This document shows, piece by piece, positions 13,967 to 23,060 of a stretch of DNA of 33,456 bases (position 1 is its first letter; each line of letters opens with the position of its first letter). The notes beneath the pieces were generated by a model. It was not told where the DNA came from and did not search any database. It was given only the letters and a program-made list of their open reading frames with translations. Position numbers and translations under genes: made by a program. Source of the stretch: Firmicutes bacterium UBA3930 (GTDB lineage: Bacteria > Bacillota > Clostridia > Caldicoprobacterales > Caldicoprobacteraceae); assembly GCA_002385885.1 (NCBI GenBank), contig DGEI01000023.1:5330-38785 (forward strand), given 5' to 3'.

Positions 13967-16810
13967 ATGGCTTTTGCTGTTGGGTCATTAGTAAAAGCAA
14001 GAGGGCGTGAGTGGATAGTACTTCCGGGAACTAATGAAGAGATTTTAATGGTCAGGCCCCTGGGAGGATATGAAGCTGAGGAGACAGCAATACTACCCCA
14101 GCTTGAGGAAGTGAGTTCAGCTAATTTTGCATTACCTAACCCTGAATATATTGGTGATAATACCTCCTGCCGCTTGTTAAGAAGTGCCATAAGGATTGGT
14201 TTGCGCTCCGCGGCGGGACCTTTCCGTTCATTTGCCCGGTTGGCTGTAGAACCGCGTCCATATCAGCTTGTGCCCCTATTGATGGCTCTAAAGCTAGACC
14301 CTGTACGTATGTTGCTGGCTGATGATGTGGGAATAGGCAAGACAATAGAAGCGTGTATGATTGCCAGGGAACTGCTGGATAGGGGTGAAATAAAGCGGAT
14401 TGCAGTGTTATGTCCGCCCCACTTGGCAGAGCAATGGCAAAAGGAACTGCAGGAAAAGTTTCAAATATATGCTGTAACGGTCCTGCCGGGTACTGCACAC
14501 AAACTGGAAAGACAATGTATGATGGGCGAATCAGTTTTTGAACGGTACCCGTATGTTGTTGTATCCACCGATTTTATAAAAATGGACCGTAGAAGGGATG
14601 AGTTTTTACGAACCTGTCCTGAATTTGTAATTGTAGACGAAGCCCATACTTGTGCTTATTCTGGCCAGGGCAGAAGTGCTGGGCATCAGCGCTATACCCT
14701 TCTTAAACGTTTGGCATCAAGGCAGGATAGGCACCTTGTTCTGGTGACTGCAACACCGCATAGTGGTGATGAAAACGCCTTTCGATCTCTCTTGTCAATA
14801 CTAAGTGAGGACTTCGGCAGTTTACCAGAGGATATGAGCGGTAAAGAAAACGAGAAGCTGCGGCGACAACTGGCAAAACACTTTATTCAACGTCGCCGTG
14901 CTGATATAAAAGATTATCTTCAGGAGAATACTCCTTTTCCGGAAAGGGAAGAGACCGAGGAAGCATACAAACTACATCAAGACTATAGGATGCTGTTTGA
15001 TATGGCGCTGGACTATGCTCGTAATAGTATTGCAGCGTTAGAGCACGAACCTATGGCAGCCAGAATTCAGTGGTGGTCGCTGTTGGCACTGTTGCGTGCT
15101 TTGGCCAGCAGCCCGGCAGCAGCAGTGGATACCTTGAGAAACAGGGCAGGGGTATCAAATGCTGAAACCATAGCCGAGGCTGACGAGATTGGGTATCGTA
15201 CTGTGTTGGATGTAGACATTGATCAGGCAGGAGAAGCAATGGACATTACCCCCGGGAGTGACGGGCAGGATAAATTGCCCTGGGATAAAAAGAATAAAGC
15301 GATTCTCCTGGAAATGGCACGAATGGCGAAGCCTCTTTTTGGAGATAAGGACAACAAGATGTTAAAGGCAGCAGGCTTGGTTAAAAAACTAATAGAGGAT
15401 GGGTATAAGCCAATTATCTTCTGCCGCTTTATTTCAACAGCGGAATACCTGGTCCAGGAGTTGCGGAAACGACTGCCAAAGAACATCGAAATAGCGGCGG
15501 TAACAGGGCAACTGCCACCGGCTGAAAGGGAAGAACGAATAATAAAACTGGCAGAACATGATAAATATGTCCTAGTGGCAACCGATTGCTTAAGCGAAGG
15601 GATAAACCTTCAGGAACACTTTAATGCGGTCTTTCATTACGACTTAAGCTGGAATCCTACCCGTCATGAACAACGGGAGGGGCGTATAGACAGGTATGGT
15701 CAGCAAGCCAAAAAAGTTCGAGTGGTTACATACTATGGCGTGGATAATATGATAGATGGCATTGTTCTTGATGTACTAATAAGAAAACATAAAGTTATTA
15801 GGAATTCACTGGGGATATCTATCCAGGTGCCAGCGGAAAGCAGTGCGGTTCTTGAAGCCGTTATGGAGGGCCTTATACTGCGCGGTAAAAAGCTTGGGAG
15901 CGTGGAGCAAATATCATTTTTCGATTTGGACCCCGGTTTAATGCCTATGAGAAAAGAACTCTTTGACAAATGGGAACTGGTATCACAACGGGAAAAACGT
16001 TCACGCACACTATTTGCACAGGAAACTATACGTTTTGAGGAGGTAGCCAGGGAACTGGAAGAAGCCAGGAGTAACGTTGGCAGCCGGGAAGAAATAAAAC
16101 AGTTTGTACAGGATGCTTTGCGGGGTTTCGGTGCGGTATTGCGCGGGGATGAAGTGATTGACGTTGATTACGCAACGGCTTCACAGCTATTAAAAGACCG
16201 CTTACATTTGGACGGAAGAAGAAACGTAAGGTACTCCTTCAAATTATCCGAGTGGCAAGATGCAGTGTACTTGACCAGAACTCATCCTGTGGTAGAGAGT
16301 TTGGCGGATTTGGTGTTCAATACAGCTTTAGATACAATAGGAAATCCACCAGCCAAACGATGCGGTGTAATAAGGACCGATGCCGTGAAAACGCGGACCA
16401 CTCTACTGCTGCTTCGTCTAAGATATAATATGCATATCAAGGTTAAAGGAAACAGCAAAAATACACTGATTGAGGAGTGTCACCTGGCGGCCTTTAGAGG
16501 AGCACCCGAAAATGCGGATTGGCTTAAGGAAAGCCATGCCCATGAACTGCTTAATGCTGTAACAAGAATGAACGTGCCCCTTGGTCAGGCTAAGGAGTTT
16601 GTTCGCAAGGTAATTGATGGTTATGATTCATTGCTTCCAACTATCAATGAAATAGCATTGAATCGGGCAGAAACATTGCAAAATGCCCATAGGCGGGTCC
16701 GAGCTGAAGCGAAATCCATTGGTACGGTTACGGTTAGCCCCCAGTATCCAGTTGATGTTGTCGGAATATATGTATTTCTTCCGGCAGGGGGTGATACAGG
16801 TGTCAGGTAA
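13967..16810 (+). CDS. drmD: DrmD-like SNF2-family helicase
   Basis: The 947-residue protein begins MAFAVGSLVKARGREWIVL; the ATG follows AGGGGGTG with a 10-base spacing. Residues 1-90 form the N-terminal DrmD region, and VEPRPYQLVPLLMALKLDP (about 88-106) leads to Walker A DDVGIGKTIEA near 120-130. Then come CPPHLAEQWQKEL, DEAH in VIVDEAHTCA (about 222) and TATPHSGDENAF near 262. The second RecA domain has LSEGINLQEHF and ends in REGRIDRYGQ (about 543-578). The sequence agrees closely with the DISARM SNF2-like helicase DrmD as I know the family. In class 1 DISARM this ATPase acts with the methylase DrmMI and the DrmA/DrmB complex. The last 11 bases overlap the start of the methylase gene, so the genes are co-translated. 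All helicase motifs look intact. Confidence 0.87.
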   Translation: MAFAVGSLVKARGREWIVLPGTNEEILMVRPLGGYEAEETAILPQLEEVSSANFALPNPEYIGDNTSCRLLRSAIRIGLRSAAGPFRSFARLAVEPRPYQLVPLLMALKLDPVRMLLADDVGIGKTIEACMIARELLDRGEIKRIAVLCPPHLAEQWQKELQEKFQIYAVTVLPGTAHKLERQCMMGESVFERYPYVVVSTDFIKMDRRRDEFLRTCPEFVIVDEAHTCAYSGQGRSAGHQRYTLLKRLASRQDRHLVLVTATPHSGDENAFRSLLSILSEDFGSLPEDMSGKENEKLRRQLAKHFIQRRRADIKDYLQENTPFPEREETEEAYKLHQDYRMLFDMALDYARNSIAALEHEPMAARIQWWSLLALLRALASSPAAAVDTLRNRAGVSNAETIAEADEIGYRTVLDVDIDQAGEAMDITPGSDGQDKLPWDKKNKAILLEMARMAKPLFGDKDNKMLKAAGLVKKLIEDGYKPIIFCRFISTAEYLVQELRKRLPKNIEIAAVTGQLPPAEREERIIKLAEHDKYVLVATDCLSEGINLQEHFNAVFHYDLSWNPTRHEQREGRIDRYGQQAKKVRVVTYYGVDNMIDGIVLDVLIRKHKVIRNSLGISIQVPAESSAVLEAVMEGLILRGKKLGSVEQISFFDLDPGLMPMRKELFDKWELVSQREKRSRTLFAQETIRFEEVARELEEARSNVGSREEIKQFVQDALRGFGAVLRGDEVIDVDYATASQLLKDRLHLDGRRNVRYSFKLSEWQDAVYLTRTHPVVESLADLVFNTALDTIGNPPAKRCGVIRTDAVKTRTTLLLLRLRYNMHIKVKGNSKNTLIEECHLAAFRGAPENADWLKESHAHELLNAVTRMNVPLGQAKEFVRKVIDGYDSLLPTINEIALNRAETLQNAHRRVRAEAKSIGTVTVSPQYPVDVVGIYVFLPAGGDTGVR

Positions 16811-19800
16811 CCGGCGGGAAAAGTATGCGACTATACGCATTGAGGGTGTTGTACTAACTCCGGCGTTAATACGTATGATAGCTTCGCATGATAGCGAAGT
16901 ACCGGGATTGGAACCGAAGGATTATTACTTGGCGACCGGTGAACGGATTAACGAGGCCATCAGCCGGTCGTGGCAGCGGATGACCGCGCTGTGGAAGCGT
17001 TTTCGAGAACAGGTTGACGGCCTTGAGGAGGGAGATCTAGGCACATCAATTACCAGGGAGAGATGGATGCTGCCACTGTTCCAGGAATTGGGTTATGGCC
17101 AACTGCAAGGGGCCCGGGGGTTGATTCTGGAAGGCAAATCATATCCCATCTCCCACATGGGCAGGCAAGTGCCGGTGCATATTGTCGGATGCAAGGTATC
17201 TCTGGACAAAAGGACGGCAGGGGTAGCAGGAGCCGCCCGGTTTAGTCCTCACAGCCTGGTGCAGACTTTCCTTAATACTTCTGACGATCACCTGTGGGGT
17301 ATTGTGACCAATGGATATACCTTACGCCTGCTGCGTGATGATATAAGCCTAACCAGAAACTCGTACGTGGAATTCGATCTTCAGGCAATGATGGAAGAAG
17401 GAGTATATTCTGATTTTGTAATACTGTGGCTTCTTTGCCATCAGTCACGGTTTGATGCTGAAAGGCCGGAGGAAACTATTATTGAAAAATGGAGCTGCTT
17501 GGCTCAGCAAAACGGCACTAGAATGCTAGACAACATAGGTGGGGGTGTAGAAGATGCACTTCGCGCTTTAGGCAGGGGTTTCTTGCGGCATCCTGCAAAC
17601 AGTGACTTGCGCTCCAGGCTTAAAAGCGGAAGCCTGACCCCGGTAAACTACTATAGGCAACTGCTGCGGCTGGTTTACCGGTTTATTTTCCTGTTTGCTG
17701 CAGAAGACCGAGACCTGCTCCTGGATACCGATGCCAAGGCTGAGGCCAAGGAATTGTACCGGCGTTACTATTCAATGTCTCGCTTGCGTCAATTAGCCCA
17801 GAGGGTAATTGGTGGTCATCATAGTGACCTATATGAAGGGCTTAAGGTTGTAATGTTGGGCCTGGGACGGAAAGAAGGCTTACCTGAGTTGGCGCTGCCG
17901 GCTCTGGGCGGCGATTTGTGGTCAACAAGGTTTATACCGGATTTACAAATAGGCACTATTGCCAATAGCTATTTGTTACAGGCTATCCAGGCACTGGTCT
18001 TTACTCGCGAGAACGGTTATCTGATGACGGTGGATTACAAGAATCTTGGACCGGAAGAATTAGGAAGTGTTTATGAGTCTTTGCTTGAACTGCACCCGGA
18101 AGTTGACCCGGAAGCAGGATATTTCGAGATCGCTCCCGCTGCGGGTAATGAACGTAAAACCACCGGCAGTTATTATACACCCGCCAGCCTGGTCAATAGC
18201 CTGTTGGGTTCGGCTTTGGAGCCGGTGGTTGCCCGGGCATGGAAACAAAAGGATATAGAACAGGCTTTGTTGGATATTAAGATCTGCGACCCGGCATGTG
18301 GGAGCGGCCATTTTCTGATAGCGGCGGCTCATCGACTGGCAAAACACTTGGCTGCTGCACGGACCGGTGAAGAAGAGCCTGCTCCGGATGCGAGAAGAAA
18401 GGCGCTGCGTGATGTAATAGCCAATTGTATATATGGAGTGGACCGCAATGAGATGGCCGTGGAGTTATGTCGGATAAACCTTTGGCTTGAATCGCTAGTT
18501 CCGGGCAAACCCTTGTCTTTCTTGGAACATCATATACAATGGGGCAACAGCTTAATAGGTGCTACACCTGATATGATTGAAAAAGGAATACCGGAAAGTG
18601 CTTTTGAACCCATCGAAGGCGATATTAAAAGAATATGCAGCGAAAACCGTAAACTAAACAGGAAAGCCAGGGAGAACTATGGTCAGCAGACCTTTTTTAG
18701 CAGTATAGGTTATCTGTACGGTGTTCAAGAAAACATCGTACGGGAGTCCGCCGAGTTGGATACTCTTTCGGATGATAGTATGGATGATGTGGAACTTCGC
18801 CGCGCTGCTTATTACGATTTGATAACATCGGAGGATTACATAAAGACAAAACTCTTGGCGGATATGTGGTGTGCCGCCTTTGTGTGGAAGAAGAATGAAG
18901 ATTTTCCTATGGCTTTAACAGACGATCTCCTACAAGCCGCTATGGATAACCCTGATATTGTAGCACCTTGGATGAAACAAGAGATCGGCAGGTTATCTAG
19001 ACAGTACCAGTTTTTCCATTGGCATCTTGCCTTCCCGAATGTATTCTCCGGTTCTAAAGGGAAGGGATTTGATGTTGTATTAGGCAATCCACCTTGGGAA
19101 CGGATAAAACTACAAGAAACAGAATGGTTTGCTCCCCGCATTCCAGAAATAGCGAAGGCTCGTAATGCCTCAGAACGGGGTAAAATGATTGCACAACTTA
19201 AGGAGGATAACCCAGAAATTTATTATGCTTTCTTAGAAGCAAGGCGATTAGCCGAGGGAGAAAGCCATTTTATCCGCAATTCAGGAAACTATCCCCTTTG
19301 TGGCCGCGGTGATGTTAATACTTATAGTGTATTTACAGAACTGATGCGCAGCTTGATTAACGGAAAAGGGCGGGTAGGCTGTATAGTACCCTCAGGCATT
19401 GCCACTGATGATACCACGAAATTTTTCTTCCAGTCTTTGATGGACAAAAGGTCACTGGTAAGTCTTTACGACTTTGAGAATAGAAAAGGAATTTTCCCCG
19501 GTGTTCATAAGAGTTATAAGTTTTGTCTTCTTACTATTTCGGGAGAAGATGACCCTCAAAAACATGGGGCTGAGTTTATATTCTTTGCCCAGGATATAGC
19601 AGACCTGGCGGATAAGGAACGGTGTTTCACTTTGACTGCAGAGGATATTGCCCTTGTCAACCCCAATACCAAGACCTGTCCGATATTCCGCTACAGGAGA
19701 GATGCGCAGATAGCTATGGACATTTATAAAAAAGTGCCTGTCTTTAGGAGAGAGGACGGCGGTGATGACAGCGGCTGGAATTTTCGTTTTAGAAGAATGG

Positions 19801-20957
19801 TGGACATGGCAAACGATTCGCATCTTTTCAGGATTAAAACTGATCTGCTGGCCGAAGGGTACGAACTGAAGGGTAATACTTTTATTAAAGGTGATGATAT
19901 ATACCTGCCGCTGTATGAAGCCAAAATGTTTCATCATTACGATCACCGTTTTGGAACCTATGAGGGGGTACCGGAGGGAAGCTCAAGTACCAGCCTGCCT
20001 ACGCCTTGCCTCGAGCAGTATAAGGATCCGGAGTTTGTAGTCCAACCAAGGTACTGGGTACATAGTAATGATGTTGAACCATATCTGATCGATGCTCCTT
20101 GGGAGTTAATCAAGTCTTATTTTTACGGCGATTATGATAAACTGTTATACCAGGTCAAGACATGGCTTTGCGGCTATTACCTAAACAGGGATAAACGATT
20201 GGAGGATGCATCTGGCGTTGAAATACTTCGGGACCTGTCAGGCATCAGCAGGGAAACTGCAAAGGCTATGGAAAGAGAGTACCTATTGGAGGAAAGCCAG
20301 GCTGAAGCTCTGTTGCATAGTAGGGACATAAAAGAGGCTTTGAAGGGCATTTTTAAGGAAAGGAAATATAAATGGCTGTTGGCGTTCCGAAATATTACGA
20401 ATGCTACAAATGAAAGAACATTTGTAGCGTCTATTCTCCCTTCGGACGCAGTTGGAAATAGTGCGCCTTTACTAATATTTAACTCAAGGCAAAAACTGGG
20501 GTCAATTATTTTGGTAGCGAATCTTTCAACTTTTGTTTTTGATTATATTGTACGGAATAAGATCGGAGGAATGAATTTAAATTTCTTCATTGTGGAGCAA
20601 ATGCCCATAATTCGATTTTCAAAATATTTTAACGTCTTGTTATGGACTAAAGGCAAAACCCTTTGGGAATGGCTGCAACCTAGGATACTGGAATTGCTCC
20701 ATGTTAATTATGAAACCAAGCCATTGGCAGATAGCTTTGGATGGACAAAGCCACCCACTTGGGACGAAGAGCGAAGATTCCAGCTTCAATGCGAGATTGA
20801 TGCGGCCTATTTTCACCTATACGGGGTTAAGCGCGATGATGTGGATTACATTATGGAAACTTTCCCCATTATTAGGGAAAAGGATATAGCCAGATATGGC
20901 AGCTATAGGACCAAAGAAATGATCCTTAAGTACTATGATGAGATGGCAAAGGATTAA
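16800..20957 (+). CDS. drmMI: Eco57I-type adenine DNA methylase, DrmMI-like
   Basis: I chose the GTG at 16800 because AGGGGGTG stands at good spacing before it; a longer frame from 16683 would run far into drmD. The product is 1385 residues: an N-terminal helical region (1-430), then YYTPASLVNSLLGSAL (about 455), the SAM-binding motif ICDPACGSGHFLIAAAHRL near 495-515, YGVDRNEMAVELCRINLWLE near 545-565, and the catalytic LGNPPWERI near 760. D/N-PP-Y/W is the adenine N6-methylase motif. Residues 870-1385 include a target-recognition-type region (FRNITNATNERTF, GGMNLNFFIVEQMPI) as in Eco57I-type enzymes. The length fits the DISARM methylase. In the family it marks host DNA. No nuclease motif was recognised in this protein; cleavage, if any, would come from the other genes. 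Confidence 0.87.
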   Translation: MSGNRREKYATIRIEGVVLTPALIRMIASHDSEVPGLEPKDYYLATGERINEAISRSWQRMTALWKRFREQVDGLEEGDLGTSITRERWMLPLFQELGYGQLQGARGLILEGKSYPISHMGRQVPVHIVGCKVSLDKRTAGVAGAARFSPHSLVQTFLNTSDDHLWGIVTNGYTLRLLRDDISLTRNSYVEFDLQAMMEEGVYSDFVILWLLCHQSRFDAERPEETIIEKWSCLAQQNGTRMLDNIGGGVEDALRALGRGFLRHPANSDLRSRLKSGSLTPVNYYRQLLRLVYRFIFLFAAEDRDLLLDTDAKAEAKELYRRYYSMSRLRQLAQRVIGGHHSDLYEGLKVVMLGLGRKEGLPELALPALGGDLWSTRFIPDLQIGTIANSYLLQAIQALVFTRENGYLMTVDYKNLGPEELGSVYESLLELHPEVDPEAGYFEIAPAAGNERKTTGSYYTPASLVNSLLGSALEPVVARAWKQKDIEQALLDIKICDPACGSGHFLIAAAHRLAKHLAAARTGEEEPAPDARRKALRDVIANCIYGVDRNEMAVELCRINLWLESLVPGKPLSFLEHHIQWGNSLIGATPDMIEKGIPESAFEPIEGDIKRICSENRKLNRKARENYGQQTFFSSIGYLYGVQENIVRESAELDTLSDDSMDDVELRRAAYYDLITSEDYIKTKLLADMWCAAFVWKKNEDFPMALTDDLLQAAMDNPDIVAPWMKQEIGRLSRQYQFFHWHLAFPNVFSGSKGKGFDVVLGNPPWERIKLQETEWFAPRIPEIAKARNASERGKMIAQLKEDNPEIYYAFLEARRLAEGESHFIRNSGNYPLCGRGDVNTYSVFTELMRSLINGKGRVGCIVPSGIATDDTTKFFFQSLMDKRSLVSLYDFENRKGIFPGVHKSYKFCLLTISGEDDPQKHGAEFIFFAQDIADLADKERCFTLTAEDIALVNPNTKTCPIFRYRRDAQIAMDIYKKVPVFRREDGGDDSGWNFRFRRMVDMANDSHLFRIKTDLLAEGYELKGNTFIKGDDIYLPLYEAKMFHHYDHRFGTYEGVPEGSSSTSLPTPCLEQYKDPEFVVQPRYWVHSNDVEPYLIDAPWELIKSYFYGDYDKLLYQVKTWLCGYYLNRDKRLEDASGVEILRDLSGISRETAKAMEREYLLEESQAEALLHSRDIKEALKGIFKERKYKWLLAFRNITNATNERTFVASILPSDAVGNSAPLLIFNSRQKLGSIILVANLSTFVFDYIVRNKIGGMNLNFFIVEQMPIIRFSKYFNVLLWTKGKTLWEWLQPRILELLHVNYETKPLADSFGWTKPPTWDEERRFQLQCEIDAAYFHLYGVKRDDVDYIMETFPIIREKDIARYGSYRTKEMILKYYDEMAKD

Positions 20958-20986
20958 AAAATCACATAGAATTGAATTGACCAAGA

Positions 20987-21363
20987 TGACACGAGATATA
21001 GATGCCTTATGGACTTAACTTGCGGCCACAGCGATTAGACCGGAATTCTACTTTGCCGTTTTTGACCGTTGCTAGAACTGGAGTAGTGTTATTTTTAGTA
21101 GCTTTACTGTTTAACCGCTGCTTATCTATTCCAGTTAGCTGAGTGGGAGCATTTTTTCCGGCTTTAACTTGAACATCCCACTTTTTCGTACCGAAGTCAG
21201 CATGTAAGTCTGCTGCACCTCTGCTACCGGGAGAAACCTTAACTGATGCTCCTGCTCTACGCAGTATTTGAGCTACTTGTTGTTCCGCTTTACGTCCTTT
21301 ACTATACGTGTTACCCATTTGGCGCCACCTCCTGCTTATAGATTTATACTATATCTCGTGTCA
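20987..21363. repeat. 15-bp perfect inverted repeat bracketing a small nuclease gene
   Basis: TGACACGAGATATAG at 20987-21001 recurs as its exact reverse complement at 21349-21363. The two copies bracket the nuclease gene on the minus strand with only 5 and 30 bases between repeat and coding ends. They could be the ends of a 377-bp mobile cassette, regulator-binding sites, or sequences that pair in the mRNA. Confidence 0.75.
21007..21318 (-). CDS. Small PD-(D/E)xK nuclease-like protein (Hjc/Mrr-like)
   Basis: This 103-residue protein runs opposite to all neighbours. The ATG at 21318 follows AGGAGGTGGCGCCAA, a near-perfect ribosome binding site. Seen: a helix with Glu in KGRKAEQQVAQILRRAGA (about 7-24), then VSPGSRGAADLHADF with the metal-binding Asp near residue 37, then WDVQVKAGK (Q-x-K near 50-52). 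E...D...QxK with a short strand between is the core of PD-(D/E)xK nucleases; the size and the SRGAADL sequence recall archaeal-type Holliday-junction resolvases and small Mrr-like proteins. It is set between the methylase and the DUF6361-like gene, with its own promoter. The inverted repeat around it suggests it was added to the system. Cleavage activity is inferred. Confidence 0.7.
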   Translation of the reverse strand: MGNTYSKGRKAEQQVAQILRRAGASVKVSPGSRGAADLHADFGTKKWDVQVKAGKNAPTQLTGIDKQRLNSKATKNNTTPVLATVKNGKVEFRSNRCGRKLSP

Positions 21364-21368
21364 GGAAT

Positions 21369-21397
21369 ATTATACCATACAATATATAGTCTATCAA
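21369..21397 (-). promoter_or_regulatory. Near-consensus promoter of the nuclease gene
   Basis: On the minus strand TTGATA (21392-21397), 17 bases, then TATAAT (21369-21374). Transcription would start about at 21362, so the mRNA would begin within the right copy of the inverted repeat. A short palindrome CGAATGTTCG (21399-21408) lies just upstream of the -35 box and could be an operator. Confidence 0.7.
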
Positions 21398-21538
21398 ACG
21401 AATGTTCGTGTGCTTTGTATCAGTTAAGCTATATTTGATTTAATTATCAATAAAGAATACTACTGCATATATGCAAGTCATAGGGGGAACAGAAGATGAT
21501 ATTTGCTCTAAACATATTTAGGATTTGAGGGTGATGTT

Positions 21539-23026
21539 ATGGAAAACTTAAGCGGACCTAAATGGAACAAGTATAATGCGAACAGAATTGTCGGTGAAGA
21601 CCACTTGGGTATTAGATATGTTGCAATAATAATTGCAGATTACTTACAGAACGGAATAACAAGTATTACTCCAAGGGCAAGATATTGGTCATTTTATACG
21701 TGGGTGTTACATGACTTTATAAACAATAGCCAAAATCGTTCATTGGCAGAGTTTAAAAAATATTTAAAGAGACAGGAATGGTTCTACATTCTGGCAAATA
21801 TTGCTCAATTAGAAGGTAATGGTCCAGTTGGCCTGATAGGAGTAACAAAAGGACAGGAAGTATGGAATACTGGTTTAGAGGAATTGCCTGAAAGAACAGA
21901 TTACCTGAAAAATTCGCTTGGAGGGTATGGTCAGGCATATAGGAATGTTATTAAAATATTAGGGTTTACAAGGGAAGCTGACACGGAAAAAGGCGTGGAA
22001 ATTGATAGAATTACGGAAGAAGGAAAAGCATTGGCCATAGCATTTGAAAACACAATAAAACACACTGATTATTATAGAAACTATCGTTTATCAAGCGATA
22101 AAATTCCAAGGCGCGTACTTAAGGAATATGGAGATGTTGCAGGATTAGACAGACTGAATCAACCGTTCTCGCAGGACTTGTATATTTTGAAAAAACATTT
22201 CATGCCGGATAAAACGGAAGACAGGCTAAAAATACTTAGATGTTCTTCGTTAGAGTATTATATGTACATAATCAAAAATCATGGAGCAGAATGCAGTAAA
22301 GGGCTAAGCGGATGGCGGAATATAATATATGATAAGCACTCAATAAAGGGCCAGCAGTACAAAAAGATACCAGATATATTTGATGAGGTAGCGAAGGGCT
22401 GGGAGATATATCATGGAAGGCAGCTATTTACATATGGATTAGAAGCTATATGGTCATACGTCTTGGATTTATTAAGCATAAAACCATGTCTACGTTCTTG
22501 GCTTATTGAAAATGTAATAGAAAATCTAAAAAATGAAGGCATTGATGTGAACAATAGGGTAGAAGAAATATTGCATTTATTACCATTAGATATTACTGAT
22601 AGAGAAGAGTATATAAAGAAAGCTGCAAATCAGTACGGGTCTGCCACTGAGAGGGTATACTATCCCTTGTTATTAATGCTAGATGTTTATTATAGATTTA
22701 AGGACAGAAGTGACTTCAATGAGATGCATAAAGAGTTTATAAATCTGGGAGAAGACTACCGAATATCACAGAAAGCATGGGAAAGGACTGTTGAGGATAA
22801 CAGAAAAAAACAAGTTAAGCAACTAATCAGCCATATAATTAGATATTTTATTCTAGAGCAACACCAAATAGTTGCTTTAGACAAGCTGCTCACTACAAAT
22901 AATGAGACATATCATTTTATAGAGAACGAGGGAATTCTTTATTTTATTAGCAGTGATAGGCCTAGGTTTAATACGTTTAGAACACTTCAAGGCGTTTCCA
23001 TATTAAAAGACCTAGGTCTTATATAA
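21539..23026 (+). CDS. DUF6361-like protein
   Basis: The ATG follows GAGGGTGATGTT. The 495-residue protein has LGIRYVAIIIADYLQNGIT then SITPRARYWSFYTWVLHDF (about 23-60). The order of an L-G-I stretch, a T-S-I-x-x-R-A-R-Y-x-x-F-x-x-W motif and later W/G-x-Y-G-x-A-Y repeats recalls DUF6361 proteins, which I know from restriction-like loci beside phospholipase-D proteins. The residue match is not strong, so the family call is tentative. The rest is helical and charged (YDKHSIKGQQYKKIPDIFDEV, WERTVEDNRKKQVKQLISH) with no catalytic motif recognised. It has no membrane segments. The next gene starts 34 bases on with its own strong ribosome binding site, so the two form one operon. The DNA here is visibly AT-richer than the methylase gene. 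Confidence 0.5.
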   Translation: MENLSGPKWNKYNANRIVGEDHLGIRYVAIIIADYLQNGITSITPRARYWSFYTWVLHDFINNSQNRSLAEFKKYLKRQEWFYILANIAQLEGNGPVGLIGVTKGQEVWNTGLEELPERTDYLKNSLGGYGQAYRNVIKILGFTREADTEKGVEIDRITEEGKALAIAFENTIKHTDYYRNYRLSSDKIPRRVLKEYGDVAGLDRLNQPFSQDLYILKKHFMPDKTEDRLKILRCSSLEYYMYIIKNHGAECSKGLSGWRNIIYDKHSIKGQQYKKIPDIFDEVAKGWEIYHGRQLFTYGLEAIWSYVLDLLSIKPCLRSWLIENVIENLKNEGIDVNNRVEEILHLLPLDITDREEYIKKAANQYGSATERVYYPLLLMLDVYYRFKDRSDFNEMHKEFINLGEDYRISQKAWERTVEDNRKKQVKQLISHIIRYFILEQHQIVALDKLLTTNNETYHFIENEGILYFISSDRPRFNTFRTLQGVSILKDLGLI

Positions 23027-23060
23027 AACATGATGTTTCAGGCAAGTAGGAGGGGGTCAT

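Noticed and set aside
16683..16799. Upstream extension of the methylase gene into drmD
   Set aside because: It has no ribosome binding site and would overlap drmD by 128 bases; the GTG at 16800 has AGGGGGTG upstream.
21399..21408. CGAATGTTCG as a LexA (SOS) box
   Set aside because: The Firmicute SOS box has CGAAC and GTTCG arms with four bases between; this palindrome is too short. It could still be an operator for another regulator.
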